Shown here: positions 12,181 to 23,830 of the stretch, one piece after another
How the letters are laid out: each line of letters starts with the position of its first letter
How positions within the stretch are numbered: the stretch's first letter is position 1
From: Bostrychus sinensis
Lineage: Eukaryota; Chordata; Actinopteri; Gobiiformes; Eleotridae
Reading direction: 5' to 3'
DNA length: 64,000 nt
Assembly: GCA_020698575.1 (NCBI GenBank)
Contig: CM036253.1
Span: forward strand, 748,260 to 812,259
Translations under genes and position numbers: made by a program
Notes under the pieces: model-generated
The model's input: only the letters and a program-made list of their open reading frames with translations
The model's database searches: none
What the model was told of the DNA's origin: nothing

Positions 12181-12714
12181 GTAGTTAGAATAAGTGCGGT
12201 TCCATTGGGGACTAGACCAGGTCCACAAAGGGTCCTGACTGTGGGACTGGTCTGACTCTGAGTTGGGTCTGAGGAGGGACAGCTGAGGCCCAGACCGTTC
12301 CACCAATAGGATTAGAGTGTCTTCATCAGACTCCTCCCCCTCATTTTGCGGTGTGTCCTGGTCCAGAGCAGACGTTTTCATTTCTGTTGGAGAGCTCGTG
12401 TTCAGAGTGGTTTAAGTACAGTCTCCTGGTTGTTACTTAACACTGACAGAACCCAGACCCGCTCTCAGCCAATCAGAGAGCAGCTGTAAGCGTCCTGTCC
12501 AATCAGAGGAGTCAGAGGTAAATAACTGTCCAATCAGAAGGCAGCAGTCTTCAGTGTGTCCGGTGTCAGGAGCAGAACACATTTGAGAGCAGAGGAGCTG
12601 CAGCTGACAGAGGACAGGTTGTACTCAGTACCATCAAAGTACTGCAGTACTCCAACAGTACAGGTGCTTTTAGAGCTGTTCACTCAGACGCAGTACAGAG
12701 GCTCCCAGAATAGG
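12181..12714. other. Unique intronic block with CCAAT cluster, copy A
   Basis: Non-repetitive DNA between two large arrays, conserved in copy B with very few differences. It carries three evenly spaced CCAAT boxes (annotated separately). No splice-supported exon was recognised. Confidence 0.6.
12468..12534 (+). promoter_or_regulatory. Three phased CCAAT (NF-Y-type) boxes, copy A
   Basis: CCAAT at 12469, 12499 and 12530, each followed by CAG (CCAATCAG), spaced 30 and 31 bp. NF-Y prefers a purine-rich CCAATCAG context, and spacing near 31 bp is typical of multi-CCAAT promoters. It could mark an internal promoter or enhancer in mxra7 intron 1. No TATA box was seen. Confidence 0.5.
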
Positions 12715-15700
12715 ATTAAACCAGGTCTAAACCAGGTCTAAACCAGGACAAAACCAGGTCTAAACCAGGTCTAAACCAGGTCTAAACCAGGACTAAACCA
12801 GGACTGAACCAGGACTAAACCAGGACTAAACCAGGTCTAAACTAGGTCTGAACACCACGACTAAACCAGGACTAAACCAGGGCTAAACCAGGACTAAACC
12901 AGGTCTAAACCAGGACTGAACCAGGTCTAAACCAGGACTAAACCAGGACTAAACCAGGACTAAACCAGGACTAAACCAGGACTAAACCAGGTCTAAACCA
13001 GGACTAAACCAGGACTAAACCAGGACTGAACCAGGTCTAAACCAGGTCTAAACCAGGACTAAACCAGGTCTAAACCAGGACTAAACCAGGACTAAACCAG
13101 GTCTAAACTAGGTCTGAACACCACGACTAAACCAGGACTAAACCAGGGCTAAACCAGGACTGAACCAGGTCTAAACCAGGACTAAACCAGGACTAAACCA
13201 GGTCTAAACTAGGTCTAAACCAGGACTAAACCAGGTCTAAACCAGGACTAAACCAGGACTAAACCAGGTCTAAACCAGGACTAAACCAGGTCTAAACCAG
13301 GACTGAACCAGGACTAAACCAGGACTAAACCAGGTCTAAACTAGGTCTGAACACCACGACTAAACCAGGACTAAACCAGGGCTAAACCAGGACTGAACCA
13401 GGTCTAAACCAGGACTAAACCAGGACTAAACCAGGTCTAAACTAGGTCTAAACCAGGACTAAACCAGGACTAAACCAGGACTAAACCAGGACTAAACCAG
13501 GTCTAAACTAGGTCTGAACACCACGACTAAACCAGGTCTAAACCAGGACTAAACCAGGTCTAAACCAGGTCTAAACCAGGTCTAAACCAGGACTAAACCA
13601 GGTCTAAACCAGGACTAAACCAGGACTAAACCAGGTCTAAACTAGGTCTGAACACCACGACTAAACCAGGTCTAAACCAGGACTAAACCAGGTCTAAACC
13701 AGGTCTAAACCAGGTCTAAACCAGGTCTAAACCAGGTCTAAACCAGGACTAAACCAGGACTAAACCAGGTCTAAACTAGGTCTGAACACCACGACTAAAC
13801 CAGGTCTAAACCAGGACTAAACCAGGTCTAAACCAGGTCTAAACCAGGTCTAAACCAGGTCTAAACCAGGTCTAAACCAGGGCTAAACCAGGACTAAACC
13901 AGGGCTAAACCAGGACTGAACCAGGTCTAAACCAGGACTAAACCAGGACTAAACCAGGACTAAACCAGGTCTAAACTAGGTCTGAACACCACGACTAAAC
14001 CAGGACTAAACCAGGGCTAAACCAGGACTGAACCAGGTCTAAACCAGGACTAAACCAGGTCTAAACCAGGTCTAAACCAGGACTAAACCAGGTCTAAACC
14101 AGGGCTAAACCAGGACTAAACCAGGACTAAACCAGGTCTAAACCAGGACTAAACCAGGACTAAACCAGGACTAAACCAGGTCTAAACCAGGTCTAAACTA
14201 GGTCTGAACACCACGACTAAACCAGGACTAAACCAGGGCTAAACCAGGACTGAACCAGGTCTAAACCAGGACTAAACCAGGACTAAACCAGGTCTAAACC
14301 AGGTCTAAACCAGGTCTAAACCAGGACTAAACCAGGTCTAAACCAGGTCTAAACCAGGGCTAAACCAGGACTGAACCAGGACTAAACCAGGACTAAACCA
14401 GGGCTAAACCAGGTCTAAACCAGGGCTAAACCAGGACTAAACCAGGTCTTAACCAGGTCTTAACCAGGACTAAACCAGGTCTAAACCAGGTCTAAACCAG
14501 GACTGAACCAGGACTGAACCAGGACTGAACCAGGACTAAACCAGGACTAAACCAGGTCTAAAACAGGTCTGAAAACCACGACTAAACCAGGTCTAAACCA
14601 GGACTAAACCAGGACTGAACCAGGACTGAACCAGGTCTAAACCAGGTCTAAACCAGGTCTAAACAAGGTCTAAACCAGGACTAAACCAGGACTAAACCAG
14701 GACTAAACCAGGACTAAACCAGGTCTGAAAACCACGACTAAACCAGGTCTAAACCAAGTCTAAAGCAGGACTGAACCAGGTCTAAACTAGGTCTAAACTA
14801 GGTCTAAACCAGGACTAAACCAGGTCTAAACCAGGTCTAAACCAGGGCTAAACCAGGTCTTAACCAGGACTAAACCGGGGCTAAACCAGGTCTAAACCAG
14901 GACTAAACCAGGACTAAACCAGGACTAAACCAGGACTAAACCAGGGCTAAACCAGGATTAAAACAAGTCTTAACCAGGACTAAACCAGGTCTAAACCAGG
15001 TCTAAACCAGGTCTAAACCAGGACTGAACCAGGTCTAAACCAGGTCTAAACCAGGACTAAACCAGGTCTAAACCAGGACTAAACCAGGACTAAACCAGGT
15101 CTAAACTAGGTCTGAACACCACGACTAAACCAGGACTAAACCAGGGCTAAACCAGGACTGAACCAGGTCTAAACCAGGACTAAACCAGGACTAAACCAGG
15201 TCTAAACTAGGTCTAAACCAGGACTAAACCAGGTCTAAACCAGGACTAAACCAGGACTAAACCAGGTCTAAACTAGGTCTGAACACCACGACTAAACCAG
15301 GACTAAACCAGGGCTAAACCAGGACTGAACCAGGTCTAAACCAGGTCTAAACCAGGACTAAACCAGGTCTAAACCAGGTCTAAACCAGGACTAAACCAGG
15401 TCTAAACCAGGACTAAACCAGGACTAAACCAGGTCTAAACTAGGTCTGAACACCACGACTAAACCAGGACTAAACCAGGGCTAAACCAGGACTGAACCAG
15501 GTCTAAACCAGGACTAAACCAGGTCTAAACCAGGGCTAAACCAGGACTAAACCAGGACTAAACCAGGACTAAACCAGGTCTAAACTAGGTCTGAACACCA
15601 CGACTAAACCAGGTCTAAACCAGGACTAAACCAGGTCTAAACCAGGTCTAAACCAGGTCTAAACCAGGACTAAACCAGGTCTAAACCAGGACTAAACCAG

Positions 15701-18274
15701 GACTAAACCAGGTCTAAACTAGGTCTGAACACCACGACTAAACCAGGTCTAAACCAGGACTAAACCAGGTCTAAACCAGGTCTAAACCAGGTCTAAACCA
15801 GGTCTAAACCAGGACTAAACCAGGACTAAACCAGGTCTAAACTAGGTCTGAACACCACGACTAAACCAGGTCTAAACCAGGACTAAACCAGGTCTAAACC
15901 AGGTCTAAACCAGGTCTAAACCAGGTCTAAACCAGGACTAAACCAGGGCTAAACCAGGACTGAACCAGGTCTAAACCAGGACTAAACCAGGACTAAACCA
16001 GGACTAAACCAGGTCTAAACTAGGTCTGAACACCACGACTAAACCAGGACTAAACCAGGGCTAAACCAGGTCTAAACCAGGTCTAAACCAGGTCTAAACC
16101 AGGTCTAAACCAGGTCTAAACCAGGACTAAACCAGGTCTAAACCAGGACTAAACCAGGACTAAACCAGGTCTAAACTAGGTCTGAACACCACGACTAAAC
16201 CAGGTCTAAACCAGGACTAAACCAGGTCTAAACCAGGTCTAAACCAGGTCTAAACCAGGTCTAAACCAGGACTAAACCAGGGCTAAACCAGGACTGAACC
16301 AGGTCTAAACCAGGACTAAACCAGGACTAAACCAGGACTAAACCAGGTCTAAACTAGGTCTGAACACCACGACTAAACCAGGACTAAACCAGGGCTAAAC
16401 CAGGACTGAACCAGGTCTAAACCAGGACTAAACCAGGTCTAAACCAGGTCTAAACCAGGACTAAACCAGGTCTAAACCAGGGCTAAACCAGGACTAAACC
16501 AGGACTAAACCAGGTCTAAACCAGGACTAAACCAGGACTAAACCAGGACTAAACCAGGTCTAAACCAGGTCTAAACTAGGTCTGAACACCACGACTAAAC
16601 CAGGACTAAACCAGGGCTAAACCAGGACTGAACCAGGTCTAAACCAGGACTAAACCAGGACTAAACCAGGTCTAAACCAGGTCTAAACCAGGTCTAAACC
16701 AGGACTAAACCAGGTCTAAACCAGGTCTAAACCAGGGCTAAACCAGGACTGAACCAGGACTAAACCAGGACTAAACCAGGGCTAAACCAGGTCTAAACCA
16801 GGGCTAAACCAGGGCTAAACCAGGACTAAACCAGGGCTAAACCAGGTCTTAACCAGGACTAAACCAGGTCTAAACCAGGTCTAAACCAGGACTGAACCAG
16901 GACTGAACCAGGACTGAACCAGGACTAAACCAGGACTAAACCAGGTCTAAAACAGGTCTGAAAACCACGACTAAACCAGGTCTAAACCAGGACTAAACCA
17001 GGACTGAACCAGGACTGAACCAGGTCTAAACCAGGTCTAAACCAGGTCTAAACAAGGTCTAAACCAGGACTAAACCAGGACTAAACCAGGACTAAACCAG
17101 GACTAAACCAGGTCTGAAAACCACGACTAAACCAGGTCTAAACCAAGTCTAAAGCAGGACTGAACCAGGTCTAAACTAGGTCTAAACTAGGTCTAAACCA
17201 GGACTAAACCAGGTCTAAACCAGGTCTAAACCAGGGCTAAACCAGGTCTTAACCAGGACTAAACCGGGGCTAAACCAGGTCTAAACCAGGACTAAACCAG
17301 GACTAAACCAGGACTAAACCAGGACTAAACCAGGGCTAAACCAGGATTAAAACAAGTCTTAACCAGGACTAAACCAGGTCTAAACCAGGTCTAAACCAGG
17401 TCTAAACCAGGACTAAACCAGGTCTAAACCAGGACTAAACCAGGACTAAACCAGGTCTAAACTAGGTCTGAACACCACGACTAAACCAGGACTAAACCAG
17501 GGCTAAACCAGGACTGAACCAGGTCTAAACCAGGACTAAACCAGGACTAAACCAGGACTGAACCAGGACTGAACCAGGGTTAAACCAGGACTAAACCAGG
17601 ACTAAACCAGGTCTAAACCAGGGCTAAACCAGGACTAAACCAGGGCTAAACCAGGACTAAACCAGGTCTAAACCAGGGCTAAACCAGGACTAAACCAGGT
17701 CTTAACCAGGACTAAACCAGGTCTAAACCAGGACTAAACCAGGTCTAAACCAGGGCTAAACCAGGTCTTAACCAGGACTAAACCGGGGCTAAACCAGGTC
17801 TAAACCAGGACTAAACCAGGACTAAACCAGGACTAAACCAGGACTAAACCAGGGCTAAACCAGGATTAAAACAAGTCTTAACCAGGACTAAACCAGGTCT
17901 AAACCAGGTCTAAACCAGGTCTAAACCAGGACTAAACCAGGTCTAAACCAGGACTAAACCAGGACTAAACCAGGTCTAAACTAGGTCTGAACACCACGAC
18001 TAAACCAGGACTAAACCAGGGCTAAACCAGGACTGAACCAGGTCTAAACCAGGACTAAACCAGGACTAAACCAGGACTAAACCAGGTCTAAACTAGGTCT
18101 GAACACCACGACTAAACCAGGACTAAACCAGGATTAAACCAGGACTGAACCAGGACTGAACCAGGACTAAACCAGGACTAAACCAGGTCTAAACCAGGTC
18201 TTAACCAGGACTGAACCAGGTCTAAACCAGGACTAAACCAGGACTAAACCAGGTCTAAACCAGGTCTAAACCAG
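12715..18274. repeat. 11-bp CTAAACCAGG minisatellite, array 2, copy A
   Basis: About 505 units. The recurrent marker GGTCTGAACACCACGAC gives higher-order structure. A rarer marker (GGTCTGAAAACCACGAC) occurs at about 14567 and 16956, showing an internal duplication of about 2389 bp. The single-base variants A, G and T at the unit start form a readable variant string. Confidence 0.97.
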
Positions 18275-18404
18275 GCCAACAAGTGTTTTTGTGTCGTTGT
18301 TTCACTGCTGTACAGTGGCAGTAGTTTGTTGTGTGGCTCTGTAGCTGGAGCTCCAAGTTTTCTCCTGAGAGTCCCTCCTCTTTACAAACACTTTTACAGA
18401 AGAC

Positions 18405-18769
18405 GTTACAGACTGATACAGACTGATACAGACTGATACAGACTGATACAGACTGATACAGACTGATACAGACTAATACAGACTGATACAGACTGATACA
18501 GACTGATACAGACTAATACAGACTAATACAGACTGATACAGACTGATACAGACTGATACAGACTGATACAGACTGATACAGACTGATACAGACTAATACA
18601 GACTAATACAGACTGATACAGACTGATACAGACTAATACAGACTGATACAGACTGATACAGACTGATACAGACTGTTACAGACTGATACAGACTAATACA
18701 GACTGATACAGACTGATACAGACTGATACAGACTGATACAGACTGATACAGACTGATACAGACTAATAC
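18405..18769. repeat. 10-bp GATACAGACT array, copy A
   Basis: About 36 units of GATACAGACT with AATACAGACT variants and one GTTACAGACT. Copy B has about 13 units in the same place. Confidence 0.95.
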
Positions 18770-18790
18770 CACACACTAATCATTAAACTG

Positions 18791-19072
18791 TCAGCTTGGA
18801 GCCACGAGTAATTGCTTTTTTGCCGCAGCAGTAAGAATCTTAAGCAGGTATTTGCCGTTAGGTGTTAATTCGTGCGGTAAGTCCCCTAAATAAAATGATA
18901 AGACAGATTGGTGTTGTTGTGTTTTAAGACCTAAAATTAGTTTTGTCTCTGACATAACACAAAAAAATGTGGGTGTGGTTTGCGTCTGTTTCCTCACAGC
19001 TCCTCCCGCAGGAAGAGTTTTCACCAATTTGTTGTTGTGGCGTTCTAAAAAAATTGTACTAAGTTTTTCCAA
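18791..19072 (-). pseudogene. LINE reverse-transcriptase C-terminal relic, copy A
   Basis: On the minus strand a 93-codon frame contains LGDLPHELTPNGKYLLKILT followed by AAAKK. This matches the general end of LINE ORF2 proteins (short hydrophobic LG-x-P, then a helix with AAKK). A neighbouring frame continues with AITR, suggesting a frameshift in an old copy. It is a fragment only; no upstream polymerase motifs were found. The family assignment rests on pattern recall. Confidence 0.5.
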
Positions 19073-19143
19073 CTAAATTCTCTCCGATAGGCAGAGGAGG
19101 AGGTTGAAAAGGCAGTTTCACACATATTGTCCTATCGCTCAGT

Positions 19144-19681
19144 TGATATAACAGTGGTCAGTTCTCTCTCTCTGTTGGAGCTGGTTAATCCAACTATATA
19201 ATACTAAAACAAGAAGAAACACAGACACGTTAGATGGTTTACTTGCAAGGAGAGCAGACAGAGATGAAGACCCAGTGACATGCACCGGGGACATTCCCTC
19301 CATGTGCTCTGGGCTCCCTGGTGCTCTCATGCTTTTTATTAAACATCACGCCCCTGGTTACATGCACCGTCTCTGTCCGATAAGGGAACTGGGGAACTAG
19401 GACAGAGACAGTCATCAACTCTACATATGATAATTTAACATAACAACGCTGGTTATCAGTTCTGAGGCCGCACTTTCTTATCCAGTGGTCATTCTTCTGC
19501 GGCCATGCCATGCTTAATCTGTACGATCAGTATAGATTAAGCAGTCAGTCGTGCGTCAGCATTATCTACTGGAACACTCTGTAACTCAGCACATGATTAA
19601 TACATTCATAACACACATATTGTACTTAGGATTTTATAAGACATATAAAAGTAGATAACTTATATACACATTTCTCTAACA
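19144..19681 (-). mobile_element. Solo LTR-like element, copy A
   Basis: Read on the minus strand it starts TGTTAGAG and ends TATATCA (TG...CA). It has a TATA-like GTATATAAG near the start and an AATAAA signal (19335-19350 region) followed by a U5-like tail. The length is about 538 bp. No matching target duplication and no gag/pol sequence were seen next to it, so it is called a solo LTR with caution. Confidence 0.5.
19512..19542. other. 13-bp stem hairpin in LTR, copy A
   Basis: GCTTAATCTGTAC pairs with GTATAGATTAAGC around a 5-base loop, with one G-U pair. In copy B the stem base is A and pairs as A-U, so pairing is kept while the sequence changes. Confidence 0.5.
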
Positions 19682-19963
19682 CTCTCATCTTTTTTTAAGA
19701 TAATCTGTTGAGATTCCCCTGCCTAAAGTATTTACCAATCTTAACCTAAAACTAAGAAAAATCTCCACCTGTCGTTGTTAGAGCACCAGGTCCTCACTAA
19801 TTTAGCTGCACGTCACTGTACGATTAACAAACGCTTACTCAAAAAAACTCTACAATAAGGTTACTTTTCTGCTTTTGTCCTGACGCGGTTTTAAGAACTT
19901 TTCTGTGCGATGGAAACAACTCTCAGCTTTAATTTTTGGTACATTTTTCTCCTCTTGTCGCAG

Positions 19964-20510
19964 CCTGAACCCGTCCCAGAACCAGTGGTACCAGAACCAG
20001 AACCTAAACCAGAACCACCCGCAGCTCCAGAACCAGAACCTGTTCCAGAGGTCATCCCAGAACCAACCCCAGCCCCAGTCACTGCCTCAGAGCCAGAACC
20101 GGCACCAGAACCCGCACCAGCGCCTCCTGCAGAACCAGAACCAGCGCCAGAACCAGAGCCAGTGGTACCAGAGCCTCCTGCAGAACCAGAACCAGTGCCA
20201 GAACCAGAGCCAGTGGTACCAGAGCCTCCTGCAGAACCAGAACCAGAACCGGTGAAGGAGCCTGAGCCCGTGGTGGTGGAGCCCGTACCAGAACCAGCCC
20301 CTGAACCGGTACCAGAGCCAGAGCCTGTGGTAGAAGCAGCCCCAGTATCAGAACCAGCTCCAGAACCAGAACCGGTATCAGAACCGGCCCCTGAACCTGC
20401 TCCTGAGCCGGTACCAGAGCCAGAACCTGTGGTGGAGCCCGAGCCCGTCCCGGAACCAGAGAAACCCGCGGAGGAGCCTAAGCCAGAACCAGAACCGATC
20501 CTGGAGAATG
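19964..20510 (+). CDS. mxra7: MXRA7 exon 2, copy A (Pro-Glu-rich domain)
   Basis: This exon encodes 182 residues of Pro-Glu-Pro-Val type repeats (PEPVPEPVVPEPEP and variants). The acceptor is a pyrimidine-rich tract ending TTGTCGCAG at 19963; the donor is AATG|GTAAAG. It enters in phase 0 and ends in phase 1, matching exon 3. MXRA7 is a small single-pass membrane protein with an acidic, Pro-rich middle and a conserved C-terminus; its biochemical role is poorly known. The expansion of PEP repeats makes this middle longer than the mammalian one. An in-frame ATG at 19910 would add a short hydrophobic leader (FWYIFLLLS) if transcription began in the intron. The true first exon with the membrane anchor is not seen in the window and is presumed upstream. 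Identity rests on exons 3 and 4. Confidence 0.8.
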
Positions 20511-20751
20511 GTAAAGAGCAGGACTAAACTAGGCCAAAACCAGGACTGAACTGGGCCTAAACCAGGACTAAACTGGGCCAAAACCAGGACTGAACCAGGA
20601 CTAAACCAGGTCTAAACCAGGTCTAAACCAGGTCTAAACCAGGTCTAAACCAGGTACTAAACCAGGACTAAACCAGGACTAAACCAGGTCTAAACCAGGA
20701 CTAAACCAGGTCTAAACCAGGACTAAACCAGGTTTGTTTGTTTGTCTGCAG
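20511..20751. repeat. mxra7 intron 2, filled by CTAAACCAGG repeats, copy A
   Basis: A short 241-bp intron made almost wholly of the 11-bp unit and its GGCCAAAACC variants, followed by a TTTG-rich tract and TCTGCAG acceptor. It contains one 12-bp insertion relative to copy B. Confidence 0.9.
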
Positions 20752-20851
20752 AAGTAGCGGCGGCTGAGGAGAAGGTGAAGTTCACTCCGGGGAAGAAGCA
20801 GAGTAAGTTCGAGACGCTGATGACCAAAGAGGAGATCGAGGAGGAGCAGAG
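20752..20851 (+). CDS. mxra7: MXRA7 exon 3, copy A (conserved core)
   Basis: The 100-bp exon completes a Glu codon with exon 2 and reads VAAAEEKVKFTPGKKQSKF, then ETLMTKEEIEEEQR. This aligns by eye with the conserved MXRA7 segment (F-x-Y/F-SPGK ... MMTKEELEEEQR in mammals). The charged MTKEEIEEEQR stretch begins the C-terminal helix. The acceptor is TTTGTCTGCAG and the donor CAGAG|GTCAGT; the exon ends in phase 2, which fits exon 4 at 36143. The sequence is identical to copy B in the coding part. This exon and exon 4 are the main support for the gene name. Confidence 0.88.
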
Positions 20852-21330
20852 GTCAGTGACTCCGCCCACTCAGGCTGTAGACCCCGCCCCCGACCCGTAC
20901 CTGAGCCTAAGTCCCGCCCCTACCTGCATGCCACCTGCTGCTGAGCATGATGGGAAATCTGCCTTGTGTCTGAGCTCCAGTTTTGTTCGTTTATGGAAAT
21001 TTAGTCAGGATTTTTAATTCATGTAAGAACTCTTCAGGACAAAAACCTGTAGACGACATCCAAACGTTCACCAAAACATCTGAGAACATTTTTATCAAAA
21101 GTAAACAGTAAATTATGTTGGGACATGGGACAGGACGTCCAGGGCGAGACAGTGCCCATTAGAAAGTGCTTATGTTCACTCCAGAGTGCAACCAATTTAG
21201 TCACACACACAAACAAAAATTAAATGGGTGCAACTAAATATTTTCCTTGGTTGAACCCGATGCCCCGCCAGATCCTGACTACATTTCACAGTGCTGCTAA
21301 CAGTCTCTCCTGTGTCTAAACCATGGTGGA
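20852..21330. other. Start of mxra7 intron 3 with GC boxes, copy A
   Basis: Three CCGCCC/CCCCGCCCC boxes lie within 20862-20920 directly after exon 3. The remainder to 21330 is unremarkable unique sequence. Confidence 0.5.
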
Positions 21331-22660
21331 TAGTGGTTATGCGCTAACTACTTCCACATTCGGCTAAACGGAAAGATCCGGACAAGGGCAGCTTCAAAAA
21401 CAGATTTATGTCGTACACATCGCAAAATAAAATCATCAAACTAACGCTGCATTGGACTAACGCAGTTTTATTCTTCAAACAAGGGTTTTAGCATTCGTGT
21501 GTTAAATATCTCACTAATAACTGAGCACGGAGCCGGGATATCGTTGTCATTTAAAGTTACACTGTGTAAGATTCCCGGTCTTGCGCCTCTAGAGGCCACA
21601 GGCGCCACTGCACCGTCGCAAAATGTAAACACTAGGGCCCCTCCTCCTTCTGAAACTGTGCGAGCTGCGTCTATTTCCATCATTGTTTCAACTTTAGTTG
21701 ACCTGCTGCTACCTTTGGAAGTTTGGACTGGATCTTCTATAGAGTTAGCGCTAGCGTTAGCTTATCAACAAATATCGCGCAATGGTCACAGTAAAAACAA
21801 CTAATAACTGTATGAAAAAGCACGTTCTAAAGAAAAAATAAAGAGGCTAATTTACCTGCCCAACAATAAAGAAACAAAAACGTGATCTGATTTGCAGCCT
21901 TCTCTGTCTCTCATCTGACGCCAGCGAGCAAAAGTCTGTCCGATGTTGACTCTTGTCTGTGATCTGGTGCGGTCCCTTTCACATTTTCTTTTTCTTGCCT
22001 CGTCCGACATTGTCTTCATCTTCTTGTGTCCTTCGGCCCTGACGAACTGGCGAAAATAACAACGCTAAAAGTAGCTTCCTGGTTATACTGCACCTCAGGT
22101 ATAAGAGCAGAAGGGAATGCCGTAAAGCAAGTCGTTTCCTGTCACGTGACTTTTCCTGAACAGCGGAGCGCTCCCGGCCAAGTTGCGAGGGCGGTTTCTC
22201 AGTACAGAAGCCCCGCTTGGAGCAACAGATCGCGCCTCAGGCCTCACTCAAAAAATCACAAAAACAAGTCAGTATGCCCCACATATTTAGGAGAAAAGTT
22301 ACACAGTGTAACTTTAACTAAAGCCGTCACCCAGCGCACTTTATTTCAGCAGAGATGTGATATAAAACACACAACACACTGTTAATGAAGCCTTTGTTTA
22401 TAATATTATAAAACATGTATTTAACCTTTTCTTTTTCCATAACATTTAACTTTAACAGATAAAATTAACAGACTTTATTTTTTATATTTTATTTTAAGGA
22501 TAAAACTGCGTTAGTCCATAGCAGCGTTAGTTTGCTGATTTTATTTTGCGATGTGTACGACATAAATATGTTTTCTGAAGCTGCCCTTGTCCGGCTGCTG
22601 CTTACAAACTGTGACCTGAAGTTTAGCCAAAAGCAGAAGTAGTTAGAGCATAACCACTAT
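21331..22660. mobile_element. DNA transposon with long (about 150 bp) inverted repeats, copy A
   Basis: Left arm 21331-21478 and right arm about 22498-22660 are inverted copies. Shared blocks include TAGTGGTTATG, GGACAAGGGCAGCTTC, TTATGTCGTACACATCGC and GGACTAACGCAGTTTTAT. TA flanks are possible target duplications. No transposase frame remains, and the centre was invaded by the element at 21555-22313. Confidence 0.75.
21555..22313. mobile_element. Nested Kolobok/piggyBac-type MITE with TTAA duplication, copy A
   Basis: The ends are perfect 15-bp inverted repeats (AGTTACACTGTGTAA) flanked on both sides by TTAA (21551-21554 and 22314-22317). TTAA target duplication is diagnostic of piggyBac and Kolobok groups; the AG start favours Kolobok. 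The 759-bp interior has no complete transposase. It lies inside the longer inverted-repeat element, so it inserted later. Confidence 0.75.
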
Positions 22661-23830
22661 TTAAGCTGTAACTGTATAACATGAGCATGACTAATACTTA
22701 ATATTCATCTTCTTTTCTGAGGCCCATCTCTGTCACAAAGCTGTAAAAATGTTGTTTAAAAAGAAGACTGGTCTGTGTCATGTCTTTGCTGCAGCAACGG
22801 ACCACAGATCTGCTCCTCTGAAACTGTACAAGTAAATCAAATATATCTGCAGTAGCTCATTATGAATAAGTATTAAATTAGAATAAGCAAAGTATAAACA
22901 AATTATATTTTATTTGATGCAAAATACAGGTTAAAAAAAAGTATTTTTAAATGCAGGTGTTTTATTCATTCATTCTGTTACCTACACTAAATAATACATC
23001 AGTCGTACACAGCGGTGCATCGGGAACGACTCTGCTCAGACCTGACCACCTCACATCCGAGCGTTCCCTCAGGATCACAGTGGGTCTTAGGGTGGACCAG
23101 GGCTGGAGTTATGCCCAGTGCAGTGATTAATCCACCAAAATCCACCAAGGACATGTGGGGACTGACCAGAGTCTGACGCAAAAAAGTGACTTTACATTAG
23201 TTCGGTGATAATATAAAATACACTGTTATCTAAAAATCATCAATGTTATATTAAATAAAATGAAAAATAAAAGTTATAAAGTAGTAAATTAGAGATGGCA
23301 AAGAGCAGATCTCACCGACCGATTAAAGGCTGTCAGCCCTAAGGTGAACGGACTCCTGTCTGTGACTCCGAGCCGTCCCTGTGTCAGATCCATAACGCGG
23401 TGAAACATGTGCAGAGTCATGCAACTGAGGCTATTTAAAGAGTCCACACATTCCTGCTTTACCCCGGAACTAACCGTGTTTAGCTCTCAGTACAGTAACA
23501 GCGAAGGAATGCACTCAAAGTGGACTTAAAGGCACAGTCACACGGCACAGTTTGGAGAAGCAGACAGGAGCAGAACCACAGCTGAACTGCCAGCACAGAT
23601 TCAGTTCCAGATCATTTTACTCCCAACCTGCAGTCCGTCTAAATGTCTCTCCTAAAAACTAAACGTCCGGAGTGAACCCCAGTCCTCGTCCTTCCTCCCC
23701 ACTCTCAGCACGTCCCCCTCTTCACTCAAACTCCTCATGTGTTCATTATAGAAACATAAACGAGTGCTGTGTGTGTTCCAGGATCGAGCTCACATCAGAG
23801 CTCACCTCTCTGTAACGGCCTGCGGTGGTA
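22661..23830. other. Unique intron 3 block, copy A
   Basis: AT-rich then mixed sequence, no exon recognised. Differences from copy B include 4-bp and 5-bp insertions near 22725 and 22780 and several SNPs, showing the two copies are not identical sequencing duplicates. Confidence 0.6.

Noticed and set aside
9325..12255. 976-codon plus-strand open frame
   Set aside because: It is the 11-bp array read in one frame with an 11-residue period; it lies in an intron and the array is twelve times shorter in copy B.
21468..22385. Several 70-120-codon frames, also in copy B
   Set aside because: All lie inside the nested transposons, have no domain and are not flanked by convincing splice sites.
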